Assembly (NCBI GenBank): GCA_025060195.1
Contig: JANXCQ010000008.1
Coordinates: 1-64,000, forward strand
Direction of reading: 5' to 3'
DNA from: Gemmatales bacterium
GTDB taxonomy: Bacteria; Planctomycetota; Planctomycetia; Gemmatales; HRBIN36
Length of the DNA stretch: 64,000 nt
Shown here: piece after piece, positions 18,648 through 28,033 of the stretch
Layout: each line of letters opens with the position of its first letter
How positions within the stretch are numbered: the stretch's first letter is position 1
Notes under the pieces: model-generated
Database searches by the model: none
What the model saw: only the letters and a program-made list of their open reading frames with translations
What the model was told of the DNA's origin: nothing
Translations under genes and position numbers: made by a program

Positions 18648-20243
18648 ATGAGAGCTTGGGCCACGAAAGTCCTCCTTGGGTTGCTGCTCGCGCTGACTTG
18701 TACTCCGACTCACGGGCAAGTGTTAGTCGGCACGATACGGTCGTTCGACGACCTGCTCGATACCGTGAAATACTTTGCCCACCTCGCCGGTCGCGATGAT
18801 GTCGCCCGGCAACTGGAACCCCTTTTAGATACGCTCACAGGAGGCAAAGGACTAATAGGCCTCGATCGCAAGAAACCGTTCGGTTTTTACTTGGAACGTC
18901 TTGCTCTCCTGGGCCCGACCCCGCCGGTCATTCTATTTTTGCCGACTACTCGCCAAGATGATTTCATCGAATTGCTGCGTGCCCTAAACTCACAGGTGGA
19001 ACAACCTGATGCTCAGGGCATCCGTGAGGTGACCTTGCCCACGGGCCAAAGAGCCTACCTCCGGTTTGACCACGGATATGCGTTTATCAGCTTGGATAGC
19101 CAGGCATTGGCTCGACAACTCCCTGACCCTAAAAGGTTGAACGCTGAGAATCAGAATAGGCCCCTCCTAATGTTGGTTATTCGCATGCGAGAGATTCCAT
19201 CTGCGCATCGCAAGCAGTTAGCAGCGCAGGTCCAGAAAATGGTCTTTGCGGGAGAGCAAAAGGAGCTGGAGGAATTAGACTTCAATAACTTTTTGCTGCA
19301 GTTGGTCGTACAAGCCCTTCAGCAGCACGCCATGCAATTGTTTCTGGACTTAGAGGAGGTTCGCGTAACTGCTGACTTAGATAAAGCCAATCACCAAGTT
19401 CAAGTTCACGTGGACATAACCGTGTCGCCCCGCAGTCCCAGCGAAGAGTTTGCCCGCGCTTGGTCGCAGATACCGAGCCGCTTTCATAGTTTGCGGGACC
19501 CGCGGGGCTCTAATGTGTTTGGCACCTTGCCGCTGCAGGGTCCCTGGCGCCACGCGGCGGATCGCCTGGCCAGGCATATCGAAAAAGCTATCGCCCAAAA
19601 ACCAAGCGATCAGCAAAAGCTCCTTCGCCGGCTTTACGAAGGAATCCTACCCACGCTGCAAAGTGAGGCCTTGGAGTTAGCCCTGTTGCTTCGCGGCCCC
19701 ACTACGGATGACAAATTGGTAGCGGTAGCAGCGGTACGACTCCGTGAAGGCGAGAAACTCGAATGGGCACTGCGGGAAATCTACAAAGTGTTGCCCGTAG
19801 AGGCCAAGGCGCCATTTCGCATAGATGCTCACCAGCTAGATGGCCGTAAGATACACGAAGTGCGAATGGCGCCCGTCGACCCCGCTTTCATGCGGGTGTT
19901 TGGCGAGGGGAAACTCATGTTTACGGTAGGGGGCGACTTTCTCTTAGTGAGCTTAGGTAAGCACGCTAATGAGGCCCTTAAGGAGGCACTAACGCAACTG
20001 AATCGTGAACAGCCTGCACAATCCGTGTTCGTGCAGGTGTCGTTGCGTCAACTGGCTCTACTCGGACAAGATGACCCTGGTGGCAAACAGTTCCGCCAGG
20101 CAGTGGAACGCACTTTCGTGGGTGCCGATGCTCACCGCGACCAACTTCGCTTGATTCAGGAATGTAAAGGAAACCGCTTATCGTTCCGCATGGAATTTCC
20201 CACCCTCTTGTTCCGAGCAGTGATCCTGGCCAACCAGCCTTAG
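18648..20243 (+). CDS. Secreted protein of unknown function
   Basis: 531 aa with an N-terminal signal peptide (KVLLGLLLALTCTPTHGQ) and AGGAGAG upstream of the ATG. The rest is soluble and alternates hydrophobic strands with charged helices (FDDLLDTVKYFAHLAGRDDVARQLEPLLD, FEGIL-like and LRLIQECKGNRLSFRMEF segments). It resembles the family of planctomycete exported proteins that read like DUF3352-type repeats, but I cannot name it with confidence. No catalytic motif stands out. It stands alone, with about 215 bases before it. Confidence 0.7.
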   Translation: MRAWATKVLLGLLLALTCTPTHGQVLVGTIRSFDDLLDTVKYFAHLAGRDDVARQLEPLLDTLTGGKGLIGLDRKKPFGFYLERLALLGPTPPVILFLPTTRQDDFIELLRALNSQVEQPDAQGIREVTLPTGQRAYLRFDHGYAFISLDSQALARQLPDPKRLNAENQNRPLLMLVIRMREIPSAHRKQLAAQVQKMVFAGEQKELEELDFNNFLLQLVVQALQQHAMQLFLDLEEVRVTADLDKANHQVQVHVDITVSPRSPSEEFARAWSQIPSRFHSLRDPRGSNVFGTLPLQGPWRHAADRLARHIEKAIAQKPSDQQKLLRRLYEGILPTLQSEALELALLLRGPTTDDKLVAVAAVRLREGEKLEWALREIYKVLPVEAKAPFRIDAHQLDGRKIHEVRMAPVDPAFMRVFGEGKLMFTVGGDFLLVSLGKHANEALKEALTQLNREQPAQSVFVQVSLRQLALLGQDDPGGKQFRQAVERTFVGADAHRDQLRLIQECKGNRLSFRMEFPTLLFRAVILANQP

Positions 20244-20309
20244 AGCGACTTCGGGCCCAACTAGCATAGCTAACCATAACTTGCGACTCAATAGGCAAGG
20301 AGGCCCGCA

Positions 20310-20960
20310 ATGTCAGAATCCACATCATCCCCAGCGAGGACTCACGAAGCGAAAAGTATTTACCTTTCCCCTCATGAGGTGATACTGGGAGCTTCTATTC
20401 GGCCTGAGTTGCCTTCTGATACACAGCAAGCACCGTCCACGTCTGCCGCACCACCAATCGGTAAGATTCGTTATGATACCCGCCACTTGCTTCCCAGTTT
20501 CGTGTTGGGATTAGCGTTGAGTCTGGGCGCTGTGGTATTGGTCATTTGGCTCAACGGCCGACTACCTCGTGGGCTGGTTCCCCCAACGCTAACCCTGTTT
20601 TGGGCCAGCGGAGCTGCCCTGTGGGCGTTCCTCTTGTTCCGCTGGGCTTATCGCGGGCTATTGTGGCGTGTGGAAATCACCGAGCAAGAAATCATTTACC
20701 GACGCGGCTGGTTGTGGCCCCGTTGCAACGTAACGCTGGCGAGGCTAGCTCGTGTGGAAGTACGTCAACCATGGTGGCAGCGCTTATTCGGCTTAGGCGA
20801 GGTCGCCCTAATTCCCGAAGAGCCGGGGGCGGAAGCAACTGTGCTCGTCGGCATTGCTGAGCCTCACGCTTTGGCCGAACAAATCAGCTTTCGGATTCGA
20901 CACGCCCGCGAACGCCAAGTCCAAGCGCAAGGCCTGACCTTGTCTGAAACGAAACCCTGA
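20310..20960 (+). CDS. PH-domain (bPH2/DUF304-like) membrane protein
   Basis: 216 aa. A flexible Pro/Ser/Thr-rich N-terminus of about 60 residues is followed by two membrane helices (FVLGLALSLGAVVLVIWL and LTLFWASGAALWAFLLFRWA). A bacterial PH-like domain then begins WRVEITEQEIIYRRGW, the hallmark of the YdbS/bPH2 family, in which V-T-x-x-R-I/V-x-x-x-x-G recurs. The region LARLARVEVRQPWWQRLFGLGEVAL fits the second half of that domain. The role is unknown; relatives are membrane-associated scaffolds. The upstream secreted gene is 66 bases away and may share its transcript. Confidence 0.75.
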   Translation: MSESTSSPARTHEAKSIYLSPHEVILGASIRPELPSDTQQAPSTSAAPPIGKIRYDTRHLLPSFVLGLALSLGAVVLVIWLNGRLPRGLVPPTLTLFWASGAALWAFLLFRWAYRGLLWRVEITEQEIIYRRGWLWPRCNVTLARLARVEVRQPWWQRLFGLGEVALIPEEPGAEATVLVGIAEPHALAEQISFRIRHARERQVQAQGLTLSETKP

Positions 20961-21062
20961 CATAGGTTGGTGCCCTAAAATAACTCAACGAAACGCTGGG
21001 ACAAACCCACGGGCCTTGGCAAGTGATGTTGGCCTGTGAGGCCCGATAATTCGCGAAGGCTC

Positions 21063-21875
21063 ATGGCCCGTATTTTAATGTGCCCGCCGGATTATTACGG
21101 CATCGAATATGAGATTAATCCCTGGATGAGCCGCTCACGCGGCGCTGTGCGTGAACGCGCGCAGCAGCAATGGCAACAACTCTATGGCATTTTGCTGCAG
21201 CTCGGTGCGACCATCGAACTGCTTCCGCCACAGCCTGGCTTGCCTGATTTGGTATTCACCGCGAACGCGGGCTTAGTGTTTCGCGAACAAGTAATCTTGT
21301 CTCACTTCCGTTACCCGCAGCGCCAGCGTGAAGAACCTGTTTTCGAGGCATGGTTTCGCCAGCATGGATTTGAGGTGCTCCGTTTGCCGGAGAACTTGTA
21401 CTTCGAAGGCGCAGGGGACGCTTTATTCTGCGGTCGCACCTTATTCGCGGGTTACCGAATCCGAAGCGACTGCCTGGCTCATCAAGAGGTGGCCCGCTTG
21501 CTCGGCCGCGAAGTGCTGCCCGTGGAGTTGGTCAACCCCCATTTCTACCACCTCGATACTTGTTTCTGTCCCTTGGCTCCTGGCGAGGCGATTTATTACC
21601 CCCCAGCGTTCGACAGCTACGCTCAACGCGTGCTGCGCGAACGTATTCCAAACTTAATCGTATGCCCGGAGCGCGATGCCTACCGCTTCGGTTGCAACGC
21701 TGTGGTCGTTCAGAAACATGTCGTGTTGAACACGGGCTGCGACGCCTTGGCCGGGCTACTGCAACATGCAGGTTATGAACCGATCCTCACCCCGCTCGAC
21801 GAATTTCTGAAAGCGGGCGGCAGCGCTAAGTGCCTCACGCTCCGGCTCGATGGTGAGGACGCTGCTATCTGGTAA
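21063..21875 (+). CDS. Amidinotransferase-fold hydrolase (DDAH/arginine deiminase-like)
   Basis: Penta-beta-alpha propeller enzyme acting on guanidino compounds, 270 aa from ATG 21063 (GAAGG upstream). The track start nine codons earlier has no ribosome site. Motifs are PDLVFTANAG, YFEGAGDALF, the catalytic His in HFYHLDTCFCPL, and the C-terminal catalytic Cys in GGSAKCLTLRL. These are shared by dimethylarginine dimethylaminohydrolases and related hydrolases, so the substrate (dimethylarginine, arginine or another guanidine) is not settled. A hairpin follows the stop at about ten bases. Confidence 0.85.
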   Translation: MARILMCPPDYYGIEYEINPWMSRSRGAVRERAQQQWQQLYGILLQLGATIELLPPQPGLPDLVFTANAGLVFREQVILSHFRYPQRQREEPVFEAWFRQHGFEVLRLPENLYFEGAGDALFCGRTLFAGYRIRSDCLAHQEVARLLGREVLPVELVNPHFYHLDTCFCPLAPGEAIYYPPAFDSYAQRVLRERIPNLIVCPERDAYRFGCNAVVVQKHVVLNTGCDALAGLLQHAGYEPILTPLDEFLKAGGSAKCLTLRLDGEDAAIW

Positions 21876-21885
21876 ACTCGGCGGG

Positions 21886-21901
21886 ACTCGCGGGTGCGAG
21901 T
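21886..21901 (+). terminator. Hairpin after the amidinotransferase-fold gene
   Basis: ACTCGC-GGGT-GCGAGT is a perfect six-pair stem with a four-base loop, starting 11 bases after the stop codon. No U-tract follows, so termination efficiency is uncertain. Confidence 0.35.
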
Positions 21902-22073
21902 TAGCGCTACTCCGCGGCAGGAATTCTATTCGAACCCCACTGTGCCTCGGTTGTCCTATTTAGCAAAACTTGTCATGAAGCGGGCGGCAGAATCGTTGAA
22001 TTAACGACGGGCGATATGAAGATGCTGAGTTAGAGCCAGCTCTGAAACATGCACGCACCAAGGATTCACAGCC

Positions 22074-22692
22074 ATGAAACAGCAACAGGCACTAAACCAC
22101 CCTGAATTCTCTACTGCGAGAGATCGAGCGCTTCAGGCAGGGCCTGAAAGAGCAGATGATAAACGCGGTCCAACAAGGGCATTTATTCGATGCGGAACAG
22201 TTGATGAAAACCTATCAGTTGCTTGATGAATTCGTCAGCAAGGTCCTTGACTTACGCCGACGGTGGCACGACCACTGTTCTAGGAAGCCCTCCCGATCAA
22301 GAGGCACGCGTTCTCATCTCAAGCGCGTAGAGCCAGGTTTACTGACGCCTGAACATGTTTATCGCATGCCAATACTGGAAGCCCTTGTAGAACTTGGCGG
22401 CGCCGCACCCTGCCAACAACTGATAGAGCGGGCGTATCAATAGATAGCTAACAAATTGAATGAGCACGATCACAAGCCTGTAGCTTCCGACAACGGATTG
22501 CCGCGTTGGCGGCATCGCATCCACTGGTGCCGATTTCGGCTAGTCCGCGAAGGGTATTTATCGAGTGATTCGCCTCGCGGCATTTGGCAAATTACCGACC
22601 GGGGACGAGAATATCTCTCTGCTCAAAAGTCTCACTCGAGCCACGGCCCTAACGGGGAGTTACGGCCGCATGTTGAGCCAACGGCTCGATAA
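22074..22692 (+). pseudogene. Broken Mrr_N-like winged-helix protein gene
   Basis: Two track ORFs (22156-22443 and 22456-22692) are in the same frame and separated only by an amber TAG at 22441-22443. Read through, the product runs LLTPEHVYRMPILEALVELGG ... ERAYQ*IANKLNEHD ... LPRWRHRIHW ... GIWQITDRGREYL, which is the layout of the N-terminal winged helix of Mrr-type restriction proteins and of stand-alone relatives. The best start (ATG 22074, MKQQQALNHPEF) is in another frame from the following LLREIERFRQGL, so a one-base shift is also needed near 22110. Two lesions argue for a pseudogene, not suppression. No nuclease domain follows. Confidence 0.7.
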
Positions 22693-22697
22693 GCTGT

Positions 22698-23342
22698 CTA
22701 TTCTGGCTTTCTCGTCAGATACTTCAAAAACCAATCCCGCGCCAGTTCGGCCACGCGTTCCAAGGCACCAGGTTCGGGAAACAGATGGGTAGCACCGGGA
22801 ATGACCACTAACTGATGCGGGCAACGCAGTAAGCGCATAGCACGCTGGTTCAGTTCCAAAACGACTTCATCCCGTTCGCCTACAAGCAGCAAGGTCGGCG
22901 CGCTAACCATAGGTAAGAAATCTTCCGCTAAATCAGGACGTCCGCCACGCGACACTACGGCCTGCACTCTTTGCGGTTCCTGGGCTGCCGCTACCAAAGC
23001 TGCTGCCGCGCCCGTGCTCGCTCCGAAATAACCGAGTGGTAGGTCGCGGGTTTCGGCTTGCTCTTCCAACCAACTCTTAGCACAACGCAACCGCTGTCCC
23101 AACAAGATTATGTCGAACACTTTTTGCCGATCCGTAGCCTCCATCTCCGTCAACAAATCCATCAGTAACGTGCCCAAACCTGCCTGTTGAAGTACGCCGG
23201 CTACGTATTGATTACGCGGACTGAATCGGCTGCTCCCGCTACCGTGGGCAAACACCACCACCCCTATAGCCGGTTCGGGTAGCGTTAACTCGCCGGCCAC
23301 TTGCACCCCATCACAAGCGATAGCCACATTCCTCCGCAACAC
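22698..23342 (-). CDS. Alpha/beta hydrolase (dienelactone-hydrolase-like)
   Basis: 214 aa if started at GTG 23342, which has AAGGAG six bases upstream; the longer track ORF lies out of frame over amrS. The nucleophile elbow is GASTG, with preceding oxyanion region VVFAHGSGSSRFS, the acid in VGERDEVV and the His in GATHLFPEP. The substrate is unknown; this subfamily often acts on small esters or lactones. It overlaps the end of amrS by 32 bases, so the two are likely translated from one mRNA. Confidence 0.85.
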   Translation of the reverse strand: MLRRNVAIACDGVQVAGELTLPEPAIGVVVFAHGSGSSRFSPRNQYVAGVLQQAGLGTLLMDLLTEMEATDRQKVFDIILLGQRLRCAKSWLEEQAETRDLPLGYFGASTGAAAALVAAAQEPQRVQAVVSRGGRPDLAEDFLPMVSAPTLLLVGERDEVVLELNQRAMRLLRCPHQLVVIPGATHLFPEPGALERVAELARDWFLKYLTRKPE

Positions 23343-24450
23343 GGTCAGCTCCTTGCGATAAAGAAGTAGCGTTACCCAGCTCCTCGACGGGCCAACGCCA
23401 GAGGCCTGGTATTTTTTCTCCGCAGTTAGGACAAACACCCTTTGCTCCGAGATGGTTCTCCAGCACAGTAAAGCCGTGCCGGCGTATCAGAAGATTCCCA
23501 CACTTCGGACAATAGGTGTTCTCCCAACGCCCTACCCTGCCCGGCAAGTTTCCCGCATACACGAAACGCAACCCAGCCTCAGCCGCCAGCTCGGCCGCAC
23601 GACACAATTGTGCCGAACTCGTCCAATCCCGATCTTGCATCCGATAGTCGGGATGAAACGCCGTGACGTGCCAAGGGATATTCGCGTTTAATTCCGCCAA
23701 GAAGCGGGTCAAATCACGCAGTTCAGCTTCGCTATCATTGAAACCGGGAACTAGCAGCGTCACTACTTCCACCCAATATCGGCGCTGCACCAAGCCGCGG
23801 AGAGTTTCCAGCACTCGCTCCAAAGTGCCGCCCAACTGGCGATAATGGCGGTCGTTGAACGTTTTCAAATCAACCTTATACGCGGCGACATAGGGCCTCA
23901 GATAATCTAACACCTCCGGCGTGGCATTCCCGTTGGACACATACGCACCTAATAACCCATATGCCGAGGCCTGACGGAACACGGCAGCTGCCCACTCAGA
24001 GGTGATCAGCGGCTCGTTATAACTGGAAACCACCAAATCGGCGCCGCACTCAAGGGCTATGTTCACCAGTTCGTCAGGCCGAATCGGCGTGATCGGCACT
24101 CCAGCAGCGGGATCACGTAGCGCTTGGCTTGTCAGCCAATTCTGACAATAAGCACAATGCAGATCGCATCCCAACATACCGAAGGTCAAAGCTCGACTAC
24201 CCGGCAAAACGTGGTAAAACGGCTTTTTCTCGACTGGGTCGCACTGAAGAGCCGCCACGTAACCAAAAGGAACGCGTAATTGCTCGTGTTGGACGAAACG
24301 TACCCGGCAAATCCCCCGCTTGCCCTCGCCGATCAGGCAACGATGACCACAGGCTAGGCAACGTATCCGTCCCTGCTCCCGTCGACACAACTCCCCGACG
24401 CAAGTGTGTCGGTCTAGAAGCTCCTGGAAAGTTTCCCGGGCCGTTATCAT
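23311..24450 (-). CDS. amrS: AmmeMemoRadiSam-system radical SAM enzyme
   Basis: Radical SAM protein of the widespread AMMECR1/MEMO1/radical-SAM group, whose chemistry is not known to me. The cluster motif is CDLHCAYC (C95, C99, C102). The N-terminal cysteine-rich segment CLACGHRCLIGEGKRGICRVR is characteristic. The C-terminus carries a zinc ribbon (YCPKCGN ... VCPNCG). At 379 aa it is close to family length. The AMMECR1 and MEMO partners are not in this window. It is divergent from queG across 300 bases. Confidence 0.9.
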   Translation of the reverse strand: MITARETFQELLDRHTCVGELCRREQGRIRCLACGHRCLIGEGKRGICRVRFVQHEQLRVPFGYVAALQCDPVEKKPFYHVLPGSRALTFGMLGCDLHCAYCQNWLTSQALRDPAAGVPITPIRPDELVNIALECGADLVVSSYNEPLITSEWAAAVFRQASAYGLLGAYVSNGNATPEVLDYLRPYVAAYKVDLKTFNDRHYRQLGGTLERVLETLRGLVQRRYWVEVVTLLVPGFNDSEAELRDLTRFLAELNANIPWHVTAFHPDYRMQDRDWTSSAQLCRAAELAAEAGLRFVYAGNLPGRVGRWENTYCPKCGNLLIRRHGFTVLENHLGAKGVCPNCGEKIPGLWRWPVEELGNATSLSQGADRVAEECGYRL

Positions 24451-24773
24451 ACTCGGGGGTTTCCGTCTATTTGCTCCTCCTGACCTATTTTATTCCCACA
24501 CTCGTCAAATTATCCATCAGGAGCATGACCTTAGGCCACTAATCATTTCCGATTGCCCTCTAGAGATAATTTACTCATCGCGCACCTTGGTTCCATATCA
24601 AGCTAATGGCAACGTCTTTGCAGACTTCCAGCTATGGCGTTAGCAGACCATTTTCTTTGAGGCTGAAACTCACTGTCTCTCACGGACGCTTATTATTTAA
24701 CCGAGGAAAACACAGCGCCCGCGAATTTCGCCATTAACGAATCTAAAAGCAACGATTCGTGACTTGCTTACTT
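24451..24773. other. Divergent intergenic region between amrS and queG
   Basis: About 320 bases, AT-richer than its surroundings by eye. ORFs on the track here are shadows. It must contain promoters for both flanking genes, but I found no box that stands out, nor any RNA gene. Confidence 0.45.
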
Positions 24774-25934
24774 ATGACTAATGCCTCTGCCGCTTCTTCG
24801 CAAACCCTCGAAGACAAAATAAAGGCACAGGCGCGTAGTTTAGGGTTCGACTTAGTGGGTATCGCACCAGCCGCCGAACCTGCCAGTTGGCATTACTACC
24901 AAGATTGGCTCGCGCAGGGGTATGCAGGCCAGATGCACTATATGCATCATCAGGCCCCAGCGCGCTCCCACCCTCGCCACGTTTTTCCGCAAGTACGCAG
25001 CATTATTCTCGTCGGATTGAATTATAAGCCGAAGCACTTCGTTTCTCAGCAACCCCTGCCTGCTCATGTCGGGCGCGTGTCTGCTTACGCTCAATGCCGC
25101 GATTACCATCGCGTTCTACGAAATAAGCTAAAACAACTTTTGCGTTGGCTACAGCAAGAGGTTCCCGGCTGCCAAGGCCGCGCTGTTGTGGACTCCGCGC
25201 CTTTACTAGAGCGTGATTTTGCACGACGCGCGGGACTCGGTTGGTTTGGAAAAAATACTATGCTTATCAATAAACGCCTGGGCAGCTTTTTCTTTCTCGG
25301 CGCTCTATTAGTTGATGCCCCCTTGAAGCCGGACTCGCCGTCGGAAACTAATCACTGCGGTAGTTGCACTGCTTGTTTAGATGCTTGTCCCACGCAAGCT
25401 CTTGTTGCACCTTATACTCTAGATGCCCGCCGTTGTATTAGTTACCTCACTATAGAACTGCGCGGCCCGATGCCGCCAGAAATGCGCTCTCAGTTGGGCG
25501 ATTGGATATTCGGCTGCGATATCTGCCAAGATGTTTGTCCTTGGAACCGTAAGTCGCCAGTTGGCCAGTGCCCTGAACTTCGTCCCAGGCCCGACCTGGA
25601 GCAATTGGACCTTTATCAACTCTTTTTTCTAAGTGAGGAAGAATTTACCCGGAAATTTACTGGGACTCCGCTTATGCGAGCACGACGCGACGGATTACTG
25701 CGCAACGCCGCAATGGTACTAGGGAACCGTAAAGACCCATCTGCAATGCCCGCGTTACGACAAGGTTTGAACGACCCATCCCCTATTGTTCGCCAAGCCG
25801 CTGCTTGGGCCCTGGGCCAAATTGCCACTGCCGAGGCGTTTGCTGCCTTACGCACCCATCTCCCGAGGGAACACCATCCTGATGTGCGCGCAGCGATCCA
25901 GGATGCTCTTCGTAACCCGAATAGGCCGGACTAA
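24774..25934 (+). CDS. queG: Epoxyqueuosine reductase with C-terminal HEAT repeats
   Basis: Cobalamin-dependent last step of queuosine synthesis, reducing epoxyqueuosine in tRNA. The core has the catalytic Asp segment VVDSAPLLERDFARRAGLGWFGKN, then two [4Fe-4S] sites: CGSCTACLDACP and CDICQDVCPWN. A HEAT-like repeat follows (NAAMVLGNRKDPSAMPAL ... VRQAAAWALGQI). Start choice is between GTG 24759 and ATG 24774; neither has a clear ribosome site and I take the ATG (386 aa). Confidence 0.93.
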   Translation: MTNASAASSQTLEDKIKAQARSLGFDLVGIAPAAEPASWHYYQDWLAQGYAGQMHYMHHQAPARSHPRHVFPQVRSIILVGLNYKPKHFVSQQPLPAHVGRVSAYAQCRDYHRVLRNKLKQLLRWLQQEVPGCQGRAVVDSAPLLERDFARRAGLGWFGKNTMLINKRLGSFFFLGALLVDAPLKPDSPSETNHCGSCTACLDACPTQALVAPYTLDARRCISYLTIELRGPMPPEMRSQLGDWIFGCDICQDVCPWNRKSPVGQCPELRPRPDLEQLDLYQLFFLSEEEFTRKFTGTPLMRARRDGLLRNAAMVLGNRKDPSAMPALRQGLNDPSPIVRQAAAWALGQIATAEAFAALRTHLPREHHPDVRAAIQDALRNPNRPD

Positions 25935-26026
25935 TATAATAAGTATAGGTCTAGATCTAACAATGCATTCTAATCGCTCGATTATTGATCACCACCTAAC
26001 CAAGCATATATAGACTGGCCATTACC

Positions 26027-27043
26027 ATGTTTGTTGACCGCGTGGAAATCTATGTCAAAGGCGGGGATGGCGGACGGGGCATCATCAGCTTCCGGCGGGA
26101 AAAATATGTACCCCGGGGCGGTCCGGATGGCGGCGATGGAGGTAAGGGCGGGGATGTCATCATTCGCGCCGTGCCCGGCACGGATTCTCTCGCCGCGGTT
26201 GCGCACCAGAAACACTGGCGGGCCGAATCCGGAAAGCCTGGAGGGCCAAATAATCGGCATGGAGCCAACGGTCAGGACTTGATTATTCCCGTGCCGCCGG
26301 GCACTATCGTTCGCGACCGCGAACGAGGACATATCCTACGCGACTTAGTCCACCCAGGGGAGGAAGTGATCGTTGCTCGCGGCGGCCGAGGCGGCCGCGG
26401 TAACAAAGCCTTTGCCACCCCGACTTTCCGCACCCCGCGTATCGCCGAACCTGGGGAATCCGGAGAAGAACGTTGGCTCATTCTGGAGCTGAAGTTGATT
26501 GCGGATGTCGGGCTGATAGGTCTTCCAAATGCGGGCAAGTCCACCTTGCTTAGTCGCTTGTCCCGCGCCAAACCAGAAATCGCTGACTATCCCTTTACCA
26601 CTAAATATCCTAATCTGGGACTGGTCGTAGTAGGCGAAGACCGATCTTTTGTCCTGGCAGATCTGCCAGGCCTCATCGAGGGCGCCCATGCGGGACATGG
26701 GCTGGGGCATGAGTTCCTGCGCCACGTCGAGCGCACCCGCATCCTGGTTCATTTAGTCGAACCGCATCCGGCCGACGGCTCCGATCCGATCAACAACTAT
26801 CAAATCGTTCGCCGCGAGTTAGAACTTCACAATCCTGACTTAGTTAACCGCCCGGAAATAGTAGCGGTCAGTAAGGCTGATCTTACCGATGCAGAACAGG
26901 TGCGTCAACGCCTCAGTCAACATCTCGGTCGCGAAGTCCTTGCAATTTCCGCTGTTACCGGCCAAGGATTATCCGAATTAGTGCGACGGATTCTTCATCT
27001 GCTCGATCAGGTACATCCTGTAACCGGCTCGGCTCAGACATAG
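26027..27043 (+). CDS. obgE: GTPase Obg
   Basis: Essential ribosome-assembly and stress GTPase, 338 aa. The N-terminal glycine-rich Obg domain (VKGGDGGRGIISFRREK, GGPDGGDGGKGGDV) occupies about 1-158, then the G domain: G1 GLPNAGKST, the TTKYPNLG switch, G3 DLPGLIEGA and G4 SKAD. The extra C-terminal domain of Bacillus Obg is absent, as in many bacteria. It stands alone, with coaX 115 bases downstream on the same strand. Confidence 0.95.
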   Translation: MFVDRVEIYVKGGDGGRGIISFRREKYVPRGGPDGGDGGKGGDVIIRAVPGTDSLAAVAHQKHWRAESGKPGGPNNRHGANGQDLIIPVPPGTIVRDRERGHILRDLVHPGEEVIVARGGRGGRGNKAFATPTFRTPRIAEPGESGEERWLILELKLIADVGLIGLPNAGKSTLLSRLSRAKPEIADYPFTTKYPNLGLVVVGEDRSFVLADLPGLIEGAHAGHGLGHEFLRHVERTRILVHLVEPHPADGSDPINNYQIVRRELELHNPDLVNRPEIVAVSKADLTDAEQVRQRLSQHLGREVLAISAVTGQGLSELVRRILHLLDQVHPVTGSAQT

Positions 27044-27157
27044 GAAGGATAATCGTTTCGATCTTAGAGTTTTATATCTAAACGCAATGAACCGATAACA
27101 GGAATTCGTGTTAGCCTAGGTGCAGTCAACAGAAATACTCAGACATGGAGAGTGAAT

Positions 27158-28000
27158 ATGTCTGTCCTGGTGGATGTTGGTAACAGCCGAATGAAATGGG
27201 GTTTAGTGCGGGACCATGCTTTAACACAAGTTGTCTCTTTACCGCTACCAGAATCGCCGGACGTGGTGCCGGATTCCTGGACGGAGCACGTACTCCTTTG
27301 GCAACTCCCGCGAGGAACTACCTGGGTTTTATCCGGCACGAACCCCCCGGCCCTGCTTGTCTTACAAAATTGGTTGCAAACGCAAGGTTACAGAATTTGG
27401 AATGTGAGCAATTATCGCGAAATACCGCTTCGAGTTGAAGTAGATGTCCCCGAACGGGTCGGCATAGATCGATTATTAAACGCCTTGGCAGCTATACACC
27501 GAGGACCCGCGGGGCAACCGAAGCTGATCGTAGATATAGGTTCTGCCGTAACGGTAGACTGGGTGAATCCGGAAGATACTTTTTGTGGCGGGGCAATATT
27601 CCCCGGTTTCCGACTTATGAGTGAAGCGTTACATCGTTATACAGCACGCCTACCGCTGGTATCCCCCGTCCAGAATCTGCCCTCTTTGCCAGCAAAAAAC
27701 ACCGAATCGGCAATTCAAGCCGGGATGCTCGCTGCCATCGTGGGCGCCGTTAACTGGCTCTTGCCTAAGTATCTGCAAGGTGGTACCACGTGGCAACCGG
27801 GTCTGAACGAATATTCCTCGTCCACTGCCGATGCTCCTTTCGAGAAAATGCCTAGTTCCCCAGCGCTCAAGCCTGTTTTTTATCTAACTGGAGGGGATGC
27901 CTGGTTAATCAGGTCTTATCTAAACCCTGACTTTATTTTTTGGCCTGAGATGACACTTGAAGGCCTTTATCTAGTCGCTAAGTCTCATTCTATAGAATAA
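27158..28000 (+). CDS. coaX: Type III pantothenate kinase
   Basis: First step of coenzyme A synthesis, phosphorylating pantothenate. ATG 27158 is preceded by GGAG at eight bases; the track start is a GTG six bases earlier. The ASKHA motifs are the phosphate-1 loop DVGNSRMKWG at the N-terminus, RVGIDRLLNALA, and the catalytic-Asp segment DIGSAVTVDWV, with GGAIFPGF following. At about 280 aa it is slightly longer than usual, owing to a Pro/Ser-rich insertion near the C-terminus (SSSTADAPFEKMPSSPALKP). The next gene, an MnmE-like GTPase, follows at 33 bases and may be co-transcribed. Confidence 0.92.
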   Translation: MSVLVDVGNSRMKWGLVRDHALTQVVSLPLPESPDVVPDSWTEHVLLWQLPRGTTWVLSGTNPPALLVLQNWLQTQGYRIWNVSNYREIPLRVEVDVPERVGIDRLLNALAAIHRGPAGQPKLIVDIGSAVTVDWVNPEDTFCGGAIFPGFRLMSEALHRYTARLPLVSPVQNLPSLPAKNTESAIQAGMLAAIVGAVNWLLPKYLQGGTTWQPGLNEYSSSTADAPFEKMPSSPALKPVFYLTGGDAWLIRSYLNPDFIFWPEMTLEGLYLVAKSHSIE

Positions 28001-28033
28001 TTGCTAAGGTACGATCGGAGAACGAAGCTAAGC

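Noticed and set aside
22441-22443. The TAG as a possible pyrrolysine codon.
   Set aside because: A frameshift is also needed upstream, no Pyl genes are visible, and the context is a small DNA-binding domain; a pseudogene is simpler.
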